A stretch of 64,000 bases of DNA, from the NCBI RefSeq assembly GCF_016741785.1, contig NZ_JAERRL010000003.1, positions 248,001 to 312,000 of the forward strand, given 5' to 3'. Every line of letters begins with the position of its first letter. Position 1 is the first letter of the stretch. The DNA is from Streptomyces sp. 7-21. GTDB lineage: Bacteria; Actinomycetota; Actinomycetes; Streptomycetales; Streptomycetaceae. The notes under the pieces were generated by a model, which had not been told where the DNA came from, did no database searches, and saw nothing but the letters and a program-made list of their open reading frames with translations. Below are positions 54,023 through 62,476 of the stretch, one piece after another. A program made the translations under genes and the position numbers.

Positions 54023-55362
54023 GGCTTCCTGGCCCAGGCCGGGCGCCGCTGCGGCGGCACCGTGTCCGTGTCCGCCGCGCCCGTGTCCGTGTCCGCCGCG
54101 CCCGCCGGCGCGGGCGGCCAGGCCGTGCCGGCGGCGTCCTCGTCGTCCTCACCCGCGCCGCCGGCGCTGCTGCCGCGGCCGCCCGGCAGCAGCCGCCGCA
54201 GCCGCCCGGACAGGCCCGAGCAGCGGGCACCCAGCCACAGCAGGAAGGCCGTCGGCAGGAAGACGCTGTCCATCGCGATCATCGCCATGGAGAACGCCGG
54301 CAGTCCCATCAGCGCCGCGATCCCCAGGTGCTCGCTCACCATGATGACCAGCAGCACGTTCTTGGCCTTGCGGTTGAGCAGCGCGAACGGGAAGGCGACC
54401 TGGACCAGCACCGTGCCGTAGCTGAGCACCATGATGATCAGGCCGCTGGCGGCGAGCCGGTCGGCGATCTCCGGCCACGGGCTGAAGTAGTCGAGGTTCA
54501 GCGGGTAGTAGACGGCGGTGCCGTCCTGCCAGCGCGAGCCCTGGATCTTGTACCAGCCCGCGCAGGAGTAGATGAAGCAGACCTGGACCATGATGACCAG
54601 CAGCGTGGCGTTGTGGACCAGGTTGGCCAGGACGTCGGAGACGACGCGCGGCTCGGCCGGCGCGTAGCGGCTGACCAGCCACCAGTAGCCGTGCACCAGC
54701 CACATGCCCGCGAAGAACGCCGTCCACACCGGGCTGTCGAGCTTGCCCGTCACGATGCTCAGCGCCAGCGCCAGCCCCAGCACCGCCCACACCGCGATCC
54801 CGCCCGGGTCGGCCGGGTGGGCGCCGGGCCGCGCCCGGCGGCGGGCGTCGAGCGACCAGACCTGGCCGCAGCGGGTGAGGGTCAGGTACAGCGCCATCAG
54901 GTGGATGACGTTGTCGCCACCGTCGCCCATGAAGACGCTGCGGTTCTGCATCGCCAGCACGCCGATCATGAACAGCACCGACGAGGCGCGCGTGTGCCAG
55001 CCGAGCAGCAGCGCCACGCAGGCGGCGATCCCGAGGTGGTAGACGCACTCGAACCACACGGTTGCGTCCGACCACAGCAGCACGGTGAAGGCGTCGTTGC
55101 CCTCAACGAACCGCGTGGCCAGCTCGAAGCTCCACGGGCTGCCGGGCCCGTACAGCTCGTGCCGGTTGGGCCACTCCCGCAGCAGGAAGACCAGCCACGT
55201 GAACGCGAAACCGATGCGGACGATGGCCGTCTGGTACGGGCCGAGCGGCCGCCGGGTGATGGTGTGCACGCCCCGCGCCAGCGCGGCGTCGAAGCGGGCG
55301 CCGAGCCCCTTCAGCGGCGCGGCGGGCTGCCCGGCGGACGGCTGCGGGCTGGCGGCGCTCAC
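54019..55362 (-). CDS. HTTM-domain membrane protein (gamma-carboxylase-like)
   Basis: The 447-aa protein has about nine hydrophobic helices and matches the HTTM family, distantly related to vitamin K-dependent gamma-glutamyl carboxylases: RIGFAFTWLVFLLREWPNRHELYGP, LWSDATVWFECVYHLGIA, FMGDGGDNVIHLMALYL and CAGWYKIQGSRWQDGTA. The catalytic role in bacteria is unknown. A disordered Asp/Thr-rich tail ends the protein. It overlaps both neighbours by GTGA junctions, with DUF5819 first. Confidence 0.88.
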   Translation of the reverse strand: MSAASPQPSAGQPAAPLKGLGARFDAALARGVHTITRRPLGPYQTAIVRIGFAFTWLVFLLREWPNRHELYGPGSPWSFELATRFVEGNDAFTVLLWSDATVWFECVYHLGIAACVALLLGWHTRASSVLFMIGVLAMQNRSVFMGDGGDNVIHLMALYLTLTRCGQVWSLDARRRARPGAHPADPGGIAVWAVLGLALALSIVTGKLDSPVWTAFFAGMWLVHGYWWLVSRYAPAEPRVVSDVLANLVHNATLLVIMVQVCFIYSCAGWYKIQGSRWQDGTAVYYPLNLDYFSPWPEIADRLAASGLIIMVLSYGTVLVQVAFPFALLNRKAKNVLLVIMVSEHLGIAALMGLPAFSMAMIAMDSVFLPTAFLLWLGARCSGLSGRLRRLLPGGRGSSAGGAGEDDEDAAGTAWPPAPAGAADTDTGAADTDTVPPQRRPAWARKP

Positions 55363-56132
55363 CGGGACTCACCCCCTGCGGCAGCCCCGGAGCCCGCCCG
55401 CACACCGTCCGGCAGGTGCTCGGTCGTCACCACCCACCAGTCGAGCTCGTAGGTGCTGCGCTCCGCTTCCGACTCCTCCTTGCTCCACTCCGGCGCGGGC
55501 ACCAGCCGCGTCACCGACCGCAGCTGGATGCGGGAGACGTCCTCGACGTCCACCTGCGACCGCTGGTCGAGCCGGAGCAGCGCGATGCGCGTCAGGTACT
55601 CCTCGGACAGCTCCCCGCGCTCGCCCCGGGGCTCGCCCTCCTCGTCGTGCGAGTCCACGTAGAAGTCCCAGGCGCGGCGGAGTTCGTTCTGCGCGGTGTG
55701 GCTGGGGAAGGGGTGGTGCTCGATGTTCTCGATGTCCATCGCCGTCAGCGAGATCCAGTCCGTGGTGCTCACCCCGCCGTCCTCGCGTATCTCCGCGCGC
55801 ACCTCCACCGTGACGTTCCGCTGGAGCGGGTTGGGGGCGAAGAGCTGCCAGGACTGCTCGAACTCCGGGTAGATGTAGTCGTTCATGGTCTCTTCGTGGT
55901 CCTCGCTGAGCGTGTTGTCCGGGGCCACGAAGAGAAAGACCATCAGCAGGTGCCAGGCGGTGTACACGGCGAGCACGCCGACCGCGCCCGCGATGACCAG
56001 CCGGGCCGGCAGCGACAGTGCGCCCAGCCGCGCCTGGCTTGCCGGGTTCGCTGCCGGCAGCGACGGCGCGTCCTCCCCGGCGCCGGCGGCCGCGGCACGC
56101 GTCTCGTCCGGCTGCGGCGTCTGATGCGGCAT
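55359..56132 (-). CDS. DUF5819 family protein
   Basis: The 257-aa protein has an N-terminal Pro/Ala-rich cytoplasmic tail and one membrane helix (LVIAGAVGVLAVYTAWHLLMVFLFV). An extracytoplasmic domain follows with NDYIYPEFEQSWQLFAPNPLQRN, the DUF5819 hallmark. The family commonly lies beside HTTM genes, and here it overlaps that gene (GTGA), so they likely form one membrane unit. GGGAGG lies 6 nt before the ATG. Confidence 0.85.
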   Translation of the reverse strand: MPHQTPQPDETRAAAAGAGEDAPSLPAANPASQARLGALSLPARLVIAGAVGVLAVYTAWHLLMVFLFVAPDNTLSEDHEETMNDYIYPEFEQSWQLFAPNPLQRNVTVEVRAEIREDGGVSTTDWISLTAMDIENIEHHPFPSHTAQNELRRAWDFYVDSHDEEGEPRGERGELSEEYLTRIALLRLDQRSQVDVEDVSRIQLRSVTRLVPAPEWSKEESEAERSTYELDWWVVTTEHLPDGVRAGSGAAAGGESR

Positions 56133-56470
56133 GCCCGCCCTCCCCCAGGCTGCTGTGGCGTGAATCCTCAGCACCGTACACCTGTCCCCACGGCTCCTTG
56201 ACACGCCCACGCGCGAAGGACTCGCCACCGACGGCGGCGGGCCGGACGACCGCCCGGCACCCGGCGCCCGCCCGTCGGCGCTCTCGCCTTCTGCCTGGCC
56301 TTTTGCTGGCCTTATTCCTGGGCCTTCCGCTGGGCCTTCCGCTGGGGCTTCCCTGCCGTGGTGCTGCCGGCCCCCGCACACCCCCGGCACGGGTTTCGCC
56401 CGCGCCACGGCCGGTCCGCGGTCTCCCTGGGCCGGCGGCGGTGGCGGGGCGCGCGTTTAGCCTGAGGGGC
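56133..56470. other. Divergent intergenic region with short degenerate repeats
   Basis: This 338-bp gap separates the divergent DUF5819 and aminotransferase genes. At 56291-56354 a degenerate 11-12-nt unit (CTGGGCCTTCCG-like) repeats about five times. TAGCCT at 56458-56463 is the presumed -10 box of the aminotransferase gene. Nothing else is recognisable. Confidence 0.5.
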
Positions 56471-57634
56471 ATGAGCCGCGCGAGCGAGACGTCGATCTTC
56501 ACCGAGATGACCGAACTGGCCCGCAGGACCGGGTCCCTCAACCTCGGGCAGGGCGTGCCGGACCTGGACAGCCCGGCGGCGCTGCTGGACGGCGTCTCGC
56601 GCGCCCTGCTCGCCGGGGACAACCAGTACCCGCCGGCGCACGGGCTGCCCGCGCTGCGGCAGGCGGTCGCCGCGCACCAGCGGCGGCGGTACGGGCTCGA
56701 CTGGGACCCGGACGGCGAGGTGCTGGTGACGACGGGCGCCACCGAGGCGCTGGCCTCGGCGTTCCTGGCGCTGAGCGGCCCCGGCGACGAGGTCGTCACC
56801 TTCGACCCGTGCTACGACGCCTACCCGGCCGGTGCGCGGCTCAGCGGCGCCCGGCTGGTGGCCGCGCCGCTGGCACCGGACGGCGACGGCTTCGCGCTCG
56901 ACGCGGACGCGCTGCGCGCCGCGGTCACGCCGCGCACCCGGATGCTGGTCCTCAACACCCCCCACAACCCGCTCGGCAAGGTGTTCACGCGCGCCGAGCT
57001 GGCGGCGGTCGCCGAGGTGTGCGTGGCGCACGACCTGGTCGCCGTCACCGACGAGGTGTACGAGCACCTGACGTACGACGGCGCGGCGCACGTGCCGCTG
57101 GCGTCGCTGCCGGGGATGCGGGAGCGCACGCTGACCATCTCCTCAGCGGGCAAGACGTTCAACGTCACCGGCTGGAAGGTCGGCTGGGTCACCGGCCCGG
57201 CCCGCCTGGTGGCGGCGGTCGCCTCGGTCAAGCAGTGGCTGACGTACGCCTCAGGCACGCCCTACCAGGCGGCGCTCGCCAGCGCGCTGGACGGCGTGGA
57301 GGAGTGGGCGGAGGGGCTGCGGCGGACGCTGCGCACCGGGCGCGACCTGCTGGCGGACGGGCTCACCCGCGCGGGCCTGCGCCCCCGGCGCGCCGAGGCG
57401 GGCTACTTCCTCCAGGCCGACGTGCGTCCCCTGGGCTACCAGGACGGCGCCCGGTTCTGCCGCGACCTGCCCGGACGGGCCGGCGTGGTGGCGATCCCGA
57501 CCTCGGCGTTCCGGGTCGCCCGCCCTGACCCGGCGCCGTGGCTGGTCCGGTTCTCCTTCTGCCGGCGCCACGAGGACCTGCGCGAGGCGGCGGCACGGCT
57601 GGCCGCGCTCGCCGCGAGCCAGCCAGCCAGCTGA
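56471..57634 (+). CDS. Class I/II PLP aminotransferase
   Basis: The 387-aa fold type I aminotransferase has LNLGQGVPDLDSPAALLDGV, VLVTTGATEALASAFLAL, LNTPHNPLGKVFTRAEL and the PLP-binding Lys in SSAGKTFNVTGWKVGW, with the substrate-carboxylate Arg near VRFSFCRRHEDL. It most resembles kynurenine/glutamine aminotransferases and succinyl-DAP transaminases; the exact substrate is open. TAGCCT ends 7 nt before the ATG, a leaderless pattern. The gene ends 13 bp from the convergent ECF41 gene. Confidence 0.9.
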   Translation: MSRASETSIFTEMTELARRTGSLNLGQGVPDLDSPAALLDGVSRALLAGDNQYPPAHGLPALRQAVAAHQRRRYGLDWDPDGEVLVTTGATEALASAFLALSGPGDEVVTFDPCYDAYPAGARLSGARLVAAPLAPDGDGFALDADALRAAVTPRTRMLVLNTPHNPLGKVFTRAELAAVAEVCVAHDLVAVTDEVYEHLTYDGAAHVPLASLPGMRERTLTISSAGKTFNVTGWKVGWVTGPARLVAAVASVKQWLTYASGTPYQAALASALDGVEEWAEGLRRTLRTGRDLLADGLTRAGLRPRRAEAGYFLQADVRPLGYQDGARFCRDLPGRAGVVAIPTSAFRVARPDPAPWLVRFSFCRRHEDLREAAARLAALAASQPAS

Positions 57635-57647
57635 TCCGCCAGCCTGC

Positions 57648-58532
57648 TCACCAGCTGGCCTGCCAGCCGGCGCTGACGTGCCGCAGCTTGTCCGGGTTGC
57701 GGACGGCGTGGATCTGGGCGACCCGGCCGCCGGAGACCTCCAGCACCACGACGGTGTCCGTCTCGCCCCGTGAGGTGATGACCGCGCCGGGGCGGCCGTT
57801 GACGGTCGCCCACCGCAGGCCGGGCTCGGGGATCCGGGTGCGGACGCCCGCGATCCAGCGGGCGGCGTTGTCCGCGCCGTGCAGCGGGCGCAGCGCGGCG
57901 CGCCGCTTGCCGCCGCCGTCGGTCCACACCGTCACGTCGGGTGCCAGCAGCTTCATCATCCCGGCGACGTCCCCCGTGACCGCGGCGTGCAGGAACTCCT
58001 CGGTGACGCGCCGCCGCTCCTCGTCCGTGGCGTCGAAGCGGGGGCGCCGCGCGGCCACGTGCGCCCGCGCCCGGCGCGCGACCTGCCGCACCGCCGCCTC
58101 GCTGCGGCCGAGGTCCGCCGCGATCTCGCGGTGGGTGTAGCCGAAGACCTCCCGCAGCACGAACACGGCACGTTCCAGCGGCGACAGGCTCTCCAGCACC
58201 ACCAGCATCGCCAGCGACACGGACTCGGCGCGCTCGACCTCCTCGGCCACGTCCGGCGCGGCCACCAGCGGCTCGGGCAGCCACGGGCCGACGTACGTCT
58301 CGCGGCGGGCGCGCGCGGAGGTGAGCCGGTTGAGCGCGAGGTTGGTGACGGTCCGCGCCAGGTAGGCGCCGGGGCTGGCCACCGGGCCCTTCGCCTGGCG
58401 CCAGGCGAGCCAGGCGTCCTGCAGGACGTCCTCCGCGTCGCTGACCGTGCCGAGTATCCGGTAGGCGATGCCGAAGAGCCGCCCCCGGTGCTCCTCGAAG
58501 ACATCTCCGCAGACATCGCCGCCGTCGGTCAT
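57648..58532 (-). CDS. ECF41-family RNA polymerase sigma factor (SigJ-like)
   Basis: The 294-aa factor has sigma-2 (EHRGRLFGIAYRILGTVSDAEDVLQDAWLAW) and sigma-4 (LSPLERAVFVLREVFGYTHREIA) domains plus a SnoaL-like C-terminal extension. The diagnostic ECF41 motifs are all present: WLPEP after sigma-2, DGGGK and NPDKL in the extension, which modulates activity in cis in this group. There is no anti-sigma gene. It overlaps the upstream carboxymuconolactone-decarboxylase gene (ATGA); TAAGCT 7 nt before the ATG may give a second, leaderless start. Confidence 0.94.
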   Translation of the reverse strand: MTDGGDVCGDVFEEHRGRLFGIAYRILGTVSDAEDVLQDAWLAWRQAKGPVASPGAYLARTVTNLALNRLTSARARRETYVGPWLPEPLVAAPDVAEEVERAESVSLAMLVVLESLSPLERAVFVLREVFGYTHREIAADLGRSEAAVRQVARRARAHVAARRPRFDATDEERRRVTEEFLHAAVTGDVAGMMKLLAPDVTVWTDGGGKRRAALRPLHGADNAARWIAGVRTRIPEPGLRWATVNGRPGAVITSRGETDTVVVLEVSGGRVAQIHAVRNPDKLRHVSAGWQASW

Positions 58533-59086
58533 CGCGGCCAGCTTACGGCGCATGTGCGGGAGAAGCCCTGCGCGGTGAGGCCGAACGCGCTGTTGACGCG
58601 GGAGCGGAGGTTCTCCAGCGCGACGATGGTGGTCAGCTCGACGAACGCCTTCTCGCCGAGGGTGTCGCGGAGCGCGGCGGCGAGCCCGTCGGTGACGGCG
58701 GGCGGGGTCTCGGTCATGGCCTCGGCGTACTCCATGACCAGCTGCTCGGTGTCGCTGAAGATCTCGCGGTGGTCCCGCCACGCCGGGACCTGCCGGATCT
58801 TCTCGGCGGGCAGGCCCAGCCGGTCGGCCTCCCAGTAGCCGAAGTCCAGGCACCAGGAGCAGCCGATGCGGGCCGCGGACACCATCAGCGCGAGCTGCTT
58901 CAGGGCAGGGTCGAGCGCGTGCCACGAGGTGACCCTGCGCTCCAGGCCGAGCCAGGAGCGCAGGATGCGGGGGTGGTGGCCCAGGGCGCGCGCGGGGTCG
59001 GGCACCGTGCCGATGACGCGCCGGGCGTACCACTCGGCGATCCGCAGCGTGAGGGAGCGGGGCGGGGTGAGGGGGATGCGGGTCAT
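58529..59086 (-). CDS. Carboxymuconolactone decarboxylase/AhpD-fold protein
   Basis: The 185-aa helical protein carries the AhpD-type redox motif CSWC (in ARIGCSWCLDFGYWEADRLG), suggesting peroxide or thiol chemistry. It is the classical partner class of ECF41 factors (decarboxylase, oxidoreductase or epimerase) and overlaps the sigma gene by 4 bp. AAAGG lies before the ATG. A TGTCACA-n16-TGTC promoter sits 78 bp upstream. Confidence 0.92.
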   Translation of the reverse strand: MTRIPLTPPRSLTLRIAEWYARRVIGTVPDPARALGHHPRILRSWLGLERRVTSWHALDPALKQLALMVSAARIGCSWCLDFGYWEADRLGLPAEKIRQVPAWRDHREIFSDTEQLVMEYAEAMTETPPAVTDGLAAALRDTLGEKAFVELTTIVALENLRSRVNSAFGLTAQGFSRTCAVSWPR

Positions 59087-59163
59087 GCCATCTCTGCCTT
59101 TCTCAGGTCACGGGCGGTACGGACGGCTGCCGCGCGCGCCGGCGCGCGGCAGTCACCGGCTGG

Positions 59164-59190
59164 GACAGCGCGGGGCCGCGGGATGTGACA
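59164..59190 (-). promoter_or_regulatory. ECF41-type promoter of the decarboxylase-sigma operon
   Basis: On the minus strand TGTCACA, a 16-nt spacer and TGTC match the ECF41 consensus TGTCACA-n16-CGTC with one mismatch in the -10 element. It lies 78 bp before the decarboxylase ATG, so the sigma factor probably drives its own operon. Confidence 0.7.
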
Positions 59191-59220
59191 TGAGACCCGT
59201 CCCGGGTTCAGGCGGCCGGC

Positions 59221-59433
59221 TCAGGCGTCCGGGGTGCCGGGCGGCGGGGCGGCGGGCGGGTGGCCGCCGCCGCTCTCGGGCCCGCCGCCGGGGCCGCTCT
59301 CGGTGCTGCCGGAGCCGCGCTGGTGCGGCGGGAGCACGCGGCCGCACACCGCCCGGGACCAGTTGTCGAAGTCCGTCGCGCGCCACGACCGCTGCGGTCC
59401 CCGCCCGGCGGGGCCAGTTGGTGACCGGTACAC
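59221..59433 (-). CDS. Possible small hypothetical protein
   Basis: A 70-aa frame starts GTG (MYRSPTGPAGRG) with GAGG about 11 nt upstream, contains FDNWSRAVCGRVLPPHQRG and ends in a Gly/Pro/Ser-rich tail. It lies alone in a 609-bp gap between the decarboxylase gene and dapF. Codon bias is compatible with coding, but I recognise no family; it may be spurious. Confidence 0.35.
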   Translation of the reverse strand: MYRSPTGPAGRGPQRSWRATDFDNWSRAVCGRVLPPHQRGSGSTESGPGGGPESGGGHPPAAPPPGTPDA

Positions 59434-59695
59434 GGCTGCTCACCTCGTCGCTGGCTCGACTCCTCGTGCGTCCGGGCACGTTACCTGGTGGGCGCCGCCA
59501 ACTCGCCGGCGCCATCGCGCTTGTGGCCCTCGCGAGGCACATACCACGGCGCACGCGGCGCCCCGCGCGCCCGTCCCGCGCCGTTCCGGCGGGCACCCGG
59601 ATGCGGCAGGCCGGTGCCGTTCGCCCGGCGCCGGGCGGCCCCGGCCGGATAGCATGGGCAGCGGCCTCGGCCCCAAAACAGGAAGAATCTCCCTT

Positions 59696-60667
59696 ATGGC
59701 TCTGTCGATCGCCCTCACCCACGGCTCGCGCAACGAGATCCTCGTCATCGACGGCGCGCCCGGCGACGTGCTCGCCGAGGCGGACGTGGCGCGCGCGGTG
59801 GCGCGGCTGTGCGACCGGGAGCGCGGCCTGGGCGCCGACGGCGTGTACTTCGTGGCGGACGACGGCGACGGCACGGCCCGTGCCTGGTTCTTCAATCCGG
59901 ACGGGTCGCCCGCGCTGCTGTGCGGGAACGGCATGCGCGGCGCCGGGCGGCTGCTGCTCGACCGCTACCAGGCGGCCACGGTCCGGCTGCACACCGGCCC
60001 GTACACGTTCACGGTGACGGACGCGGGCACCACGGCGCACGGCGTGCGGCAGGTGTCGGTGGAGCTGCCGCCGGTGGACTTCACGCCCGAGGCACCGATC
60101 GTGGCGGATGTGGCGTGGCCGTTCGTGGACCAGCCGCTGGCGGCGGTGCCCTCGCGCCTGGTGACGGCGGTCGCGGTGCCGAACGCGCACCTGGTCGCCC
60201 TGGTGGACGCCTACGACGAGGCAGAGCTGGTCGCGGCGGGCACCCGGATCGCGTCGGCGCCGGAGACCTTCCCGGAGGGGGCGAACCTGTCGTTCGTGCT
60301 GCCGCTGGGCGACGGCGAGCTGTTCGTCCGCACCTTCGAGCGCGGCGCCGGGCTGACCCCGTCCTGCGGCTCGGGGAACGTCGCCTCGCGCGCGGTGCTC
60401 TCGCGCCTGGGCCTGGCCGCGCCGGGCGAGCCGGTGCTGCTGCGGAACGCCGGCGGCACGGCCCGCAGCTGGCTGGCGCCCGTGCCCGTGCTGGAGGGCA
60501 ACGCCACGCTGACCGGGCGGGCCGAGGCGGACGTGGCGGCGCTGCTGGCCGAGGACTGGCGGATCGAGGGCGAGCGCGAGGACTACCCGCGGGAGACGGC
60601 GGCGTTCACGGAGCTGAGCGCCGAGAACCTCAAGGCGCTGGGCGAGTCCGGCATCCCCCGGCCCTGA
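59696..60667 (+). CDS. dapF: Diaminopimelate epimerase-like protein
   Basis: The 323-aa epimerase keeps both catalytic Cys in their motifs: Cys76 in PALLCGNGMRGAGR and Cys224 in LTPSCGSGNVAS. The two halves form the pseudo-symmetric DapF fold. It should convert LL- to meso-diaminopimelate for lysine and peptidoglycan. The N-terminus has HGSRNEILVID where canonical DapF has HGxxNDF, so it may be a second, divergent copy. The ATG has GGAAG 10 nt upstream. A 10-bp CCGGCCCTGA tandem follows around its stop codon. Confidence 0.85.
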   Translation: MALSIALTHGSRNEILVIDGAPGDVLAEADVARAVARLCDRERGLGADGVYFVADDGDGTARAWFFNPDGSPALLCGNGMRGAGRLLLDRYQAATVRLHTGPYTFTVTDAGTTAHGVRQVSVELPPVDFTPEAPIVADVAWPFVDQPLAAVPSRLVTAVAVPNAHLVALVDAYDEAELVAAGTRIASAPETFPEGANLSFVLPLGDGELFVRTFERGAGLTPSCGSGNVASRAVLSRLGLAAPGEPVLLRNAGGTARSWLAPVPVLEGNATLTGRAEADVAALLAEDWRIEGEREDYPRETAAFTELSAENLKALGESGIPRP

Positions 60668-60707
60668 CCGGCCCTGACCGGCCCTGCCGGCCGGTGGGCG
60701 CGCCGCG

Positions 60708-61046
60708 TCAGAGCACGAACGGCTCGGCGCCGTGCTCGCTGACCATCGGCTTGCCCGCGGCCCGCCAGGCCTCCATGCCGCCTTCGACGTTGACGGCGTC
60801 GACGCCCTGCCGCGTGAGGTAGGCCGTCACCTGCGCTGACCGGCCGCCCACCCGGCACAGCACGTACAGCGTGGACCCGGCGGCGTGCGCGGTGATCTCG
60901 TCCAGGCGCTCGATCACCTGGCCCATCGGCACGTGCAGCGCACCCTCGGCGTGGCCCGCGGCCCACTCCTGGTCCTCGCGGACGTCGAGCAGGGGCGCGT
61001 CGCCGGGCACGTCGCCGGGCGCGGCGGCGGGAACGGGAAAGCTCAT
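60708..61046 (-). CDS. Single-domain rhodanese
   Basis: The 112-aa protein has the rhodanese framework PLLDVREDQEWAAGHAEGA and the active-site Cys in LYVLCRVGGRSAQVTAYL. It likely transfers sulfane sulfur in the cytoplasm. TAAGCT ends 7 nt before the ATG, fitting a leaderless transcript, so it need not depend on the J-domain gene 10 bp upstream. Confidence 0.92.
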   Translation of the reverse strand: MSFPVPAAAPGDVPGDAPLLDVREDQEWAAGHAEGALHVPMGQVIERLDEITAHAAGSTLYVLCRVGGRSAQVTAYLTRQGVDAVNVEGGMEAWRAAGKPMVSEHGAEPFVL

Positions 61047-61056
61047 GGGCCCGAGC

Positions 61057-61869
61057 TTACGGGGTCGGGCCGGGGCCGCCCGAGGCGAGGAGAGCGGCGA
61101 GCTCGGCCTCCTTGGCCGCGAGCTTGCGTTCGAGGTCGGCGGCGATCTCCTCCAGCAGCCCGTCGGGATCGTCGGGGGCGAGCCGCAGCATGGAGCCGAT
61201 CGCGCTGGCCTCCAGGTCGGCGGCGGCCTTGGCCAGCATCTCCTTGCGCGCCGCCAGCCACTCCAGGCGCGCGGCCAGCTCCTCACCGCGGCTGCGCCAC
61301 GGCTCGGCGGCGGCCGCGCCGCGCCGCTCCCACTCCTCGGCCAGCGCGCGCAGCGAGTCGGCGTCACCCAGCGCGTACGCGTGGTTGACGCGCACCAGGA
61401 ACGCGTCGCGCGCCTCCCGTTCGCGCTCGTCGGTCACCAGGTCGGGGTGGGCCTTGCGAACCAGCTCGCGGTAGAGGCGGCGCACCTCCTCGCTCGGCCG
61501 TACGCGCGGCGGCGACTGCACGGGCTGGCCGGTGAGCATGGCGTACGCCTCGGGGCCCAGTCCCCCGGAGTCCATCCAGCCGTCGAACAGCTCGGAGACG
61601 CGGGGGATGGGCGCCACGTGGGCGCGCGCCTGCTGGGCCTTGCGGATGTCCTCCGGGTCCTGGGTGCGGGCGGCGATCGCCTCGGCGATGCGCGCCTCGA
61701 GCTCCTCGAGGCGGGCGTAGAGAGGCCCGAGCCGCTCCTCGTGGAGGCGGGAGAAGTTCTCGATCTCGATCCGGTAGGTCTCGACGGCGATCTCGAACTC
61801 GATCAGCGCCGTCTCGGCGGCGTACACCGCCTGTTCCAACCGCGCCGTCGCGTCATCCGTATCAGCCAC
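61057..61869 (-). CDS. J-domain-containing coiled-coil protein
   Basis: The 270-aa protein has N-terminal coiled coils (LEQAVYAAETALIEFEIAVE ...), a central DnaJ-like domain with the essential HPD (LYRELVRKAHPDLVTDERE) and a C-terminal coiled coil. It lacks the zinc and substrate domains of DnaJ, so it is a specialised DnaK co-chaperone (inference). The GTG follows TAGGCT by 6 nt, giving another leaderless start. Confidence 0.8.
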   Translation of the reverse strand: MADTDDATARLEQAVYAAETALIEFEIAVETYRIEIENFSRLHEERLGPLYARLEELEARIAEAIAARTQDPEDIRKAQQARAHVAPIPRVSELFDGWMDSGGLGPEAYAMLTGQPVQSPPRVRPSEEVRRLYRELVRKAHPDLVTDEREREARDAFLVRVNHAYALGDADSLRALAEEWERRGAAAAEPWRSRGEELAARLEWLAARKEMLAKAAADLEASAIGSMLRLAPDDPDGLLEEIAADLERKLAAKEAELAALLASGGPGPTP

Positions 61870-61903
61870 CCGCCCAGCCTACGGCGCCCGGCGGACCGCC
61901 CCG

Positions 61904-62317
61904 TCAGCCGCGGAAGGCGTTGGGGCAGCCCTTGCCGTCGTCGGGGAGGTAGCGCTCGGCCCACCGCGTCAGCTCGGCGAGCGACGGCCGCAGGCCCTCA
62001 CCGGCCGGCGTGAGGCGGTAGCTGACCCGCAGCGGCGGTCCCGGCTCGACCTCGCGCGTCAGCAGCCCGAGGTCGGCCAGCTCGGTCAGCCGGTCGGAGA
62101 GCATCCGCTCGCTGATGCCGGGGACGGCGCGCCGCAGCTCGGTGAAGTATCCGGGGCCGCTCATCAGGGCGGCCAGCAGCAGGCCGGTCCACCGCTTGCC
62201 CAGCAGCCGGAAGACCCGGTGCAGGGCCGAGCCGGGATCGGAGCACACGCTGGGGCCCGCCTCGTACGCGTCCGTGGTGACTGTCGTCCGGGTCTCCTGT
62301 CCAGTCGTCTGCCCCAT
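61904..62317 (-). CDS. HxlR-family transcriptional regulator
   Basis: The 137-aa winged-helix regulator has the HxlR core: FRLLGKRWTGLLLAALMSGP, FTELRRAVPGISERMLSDRLTELADLGLL and RVSYRLTPAGEGLRPSLAEL. A Cys (VCSDPGS) near the N-terminus is the conserved redox- or electrophile-sensing position. GGAGG lies 8 nt before the ATG. It is divergent from azoR with a perfect palindrome between, so it probably represses azoR and itself until exposed to quinones or azo compounds. Confidence 0.93.
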   Translation of the reverse strand: MGQTTGQETRTTVTTDAYEAGPSVCSDPGSALHRVFRLLGKRWTGLLLAALMSGPGYFTELRRAVPGISERMLSDRLTELADLGLLTREVEPGPPLRVSYRLTPAGEGLRPSLAELTRWAERYLPDDGKGCPNAFRG

Positions 62318-62423
62318 CGCGTGTACCTCCGTCCCTTGTGGCCTCGCCGCCACTACCTCCCAGGGTACTGGACGGAAACCAAGTAGGTGCAGAAAAGTAA
62401 GCGACTGTGCTATAACTAGCTTC

Positions 62424-62440
62424 GTACTGCTTGGCAGTAC
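62424..62440. promoter_or_regulatory. HxlR operator candidate
   Basis: GTACTGC-TTG-GCAGTAC is a perfect 7-3-7 palindrome 36 bp before azoR; it overlaps the area where azoR transcription should start (TATAAC at 62411-62416). Confidence 0.7.
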
Positions 62441-62476
62441 CTAAGTTTAGTCTTCAATCTCCGGAGGGAACCGGCG

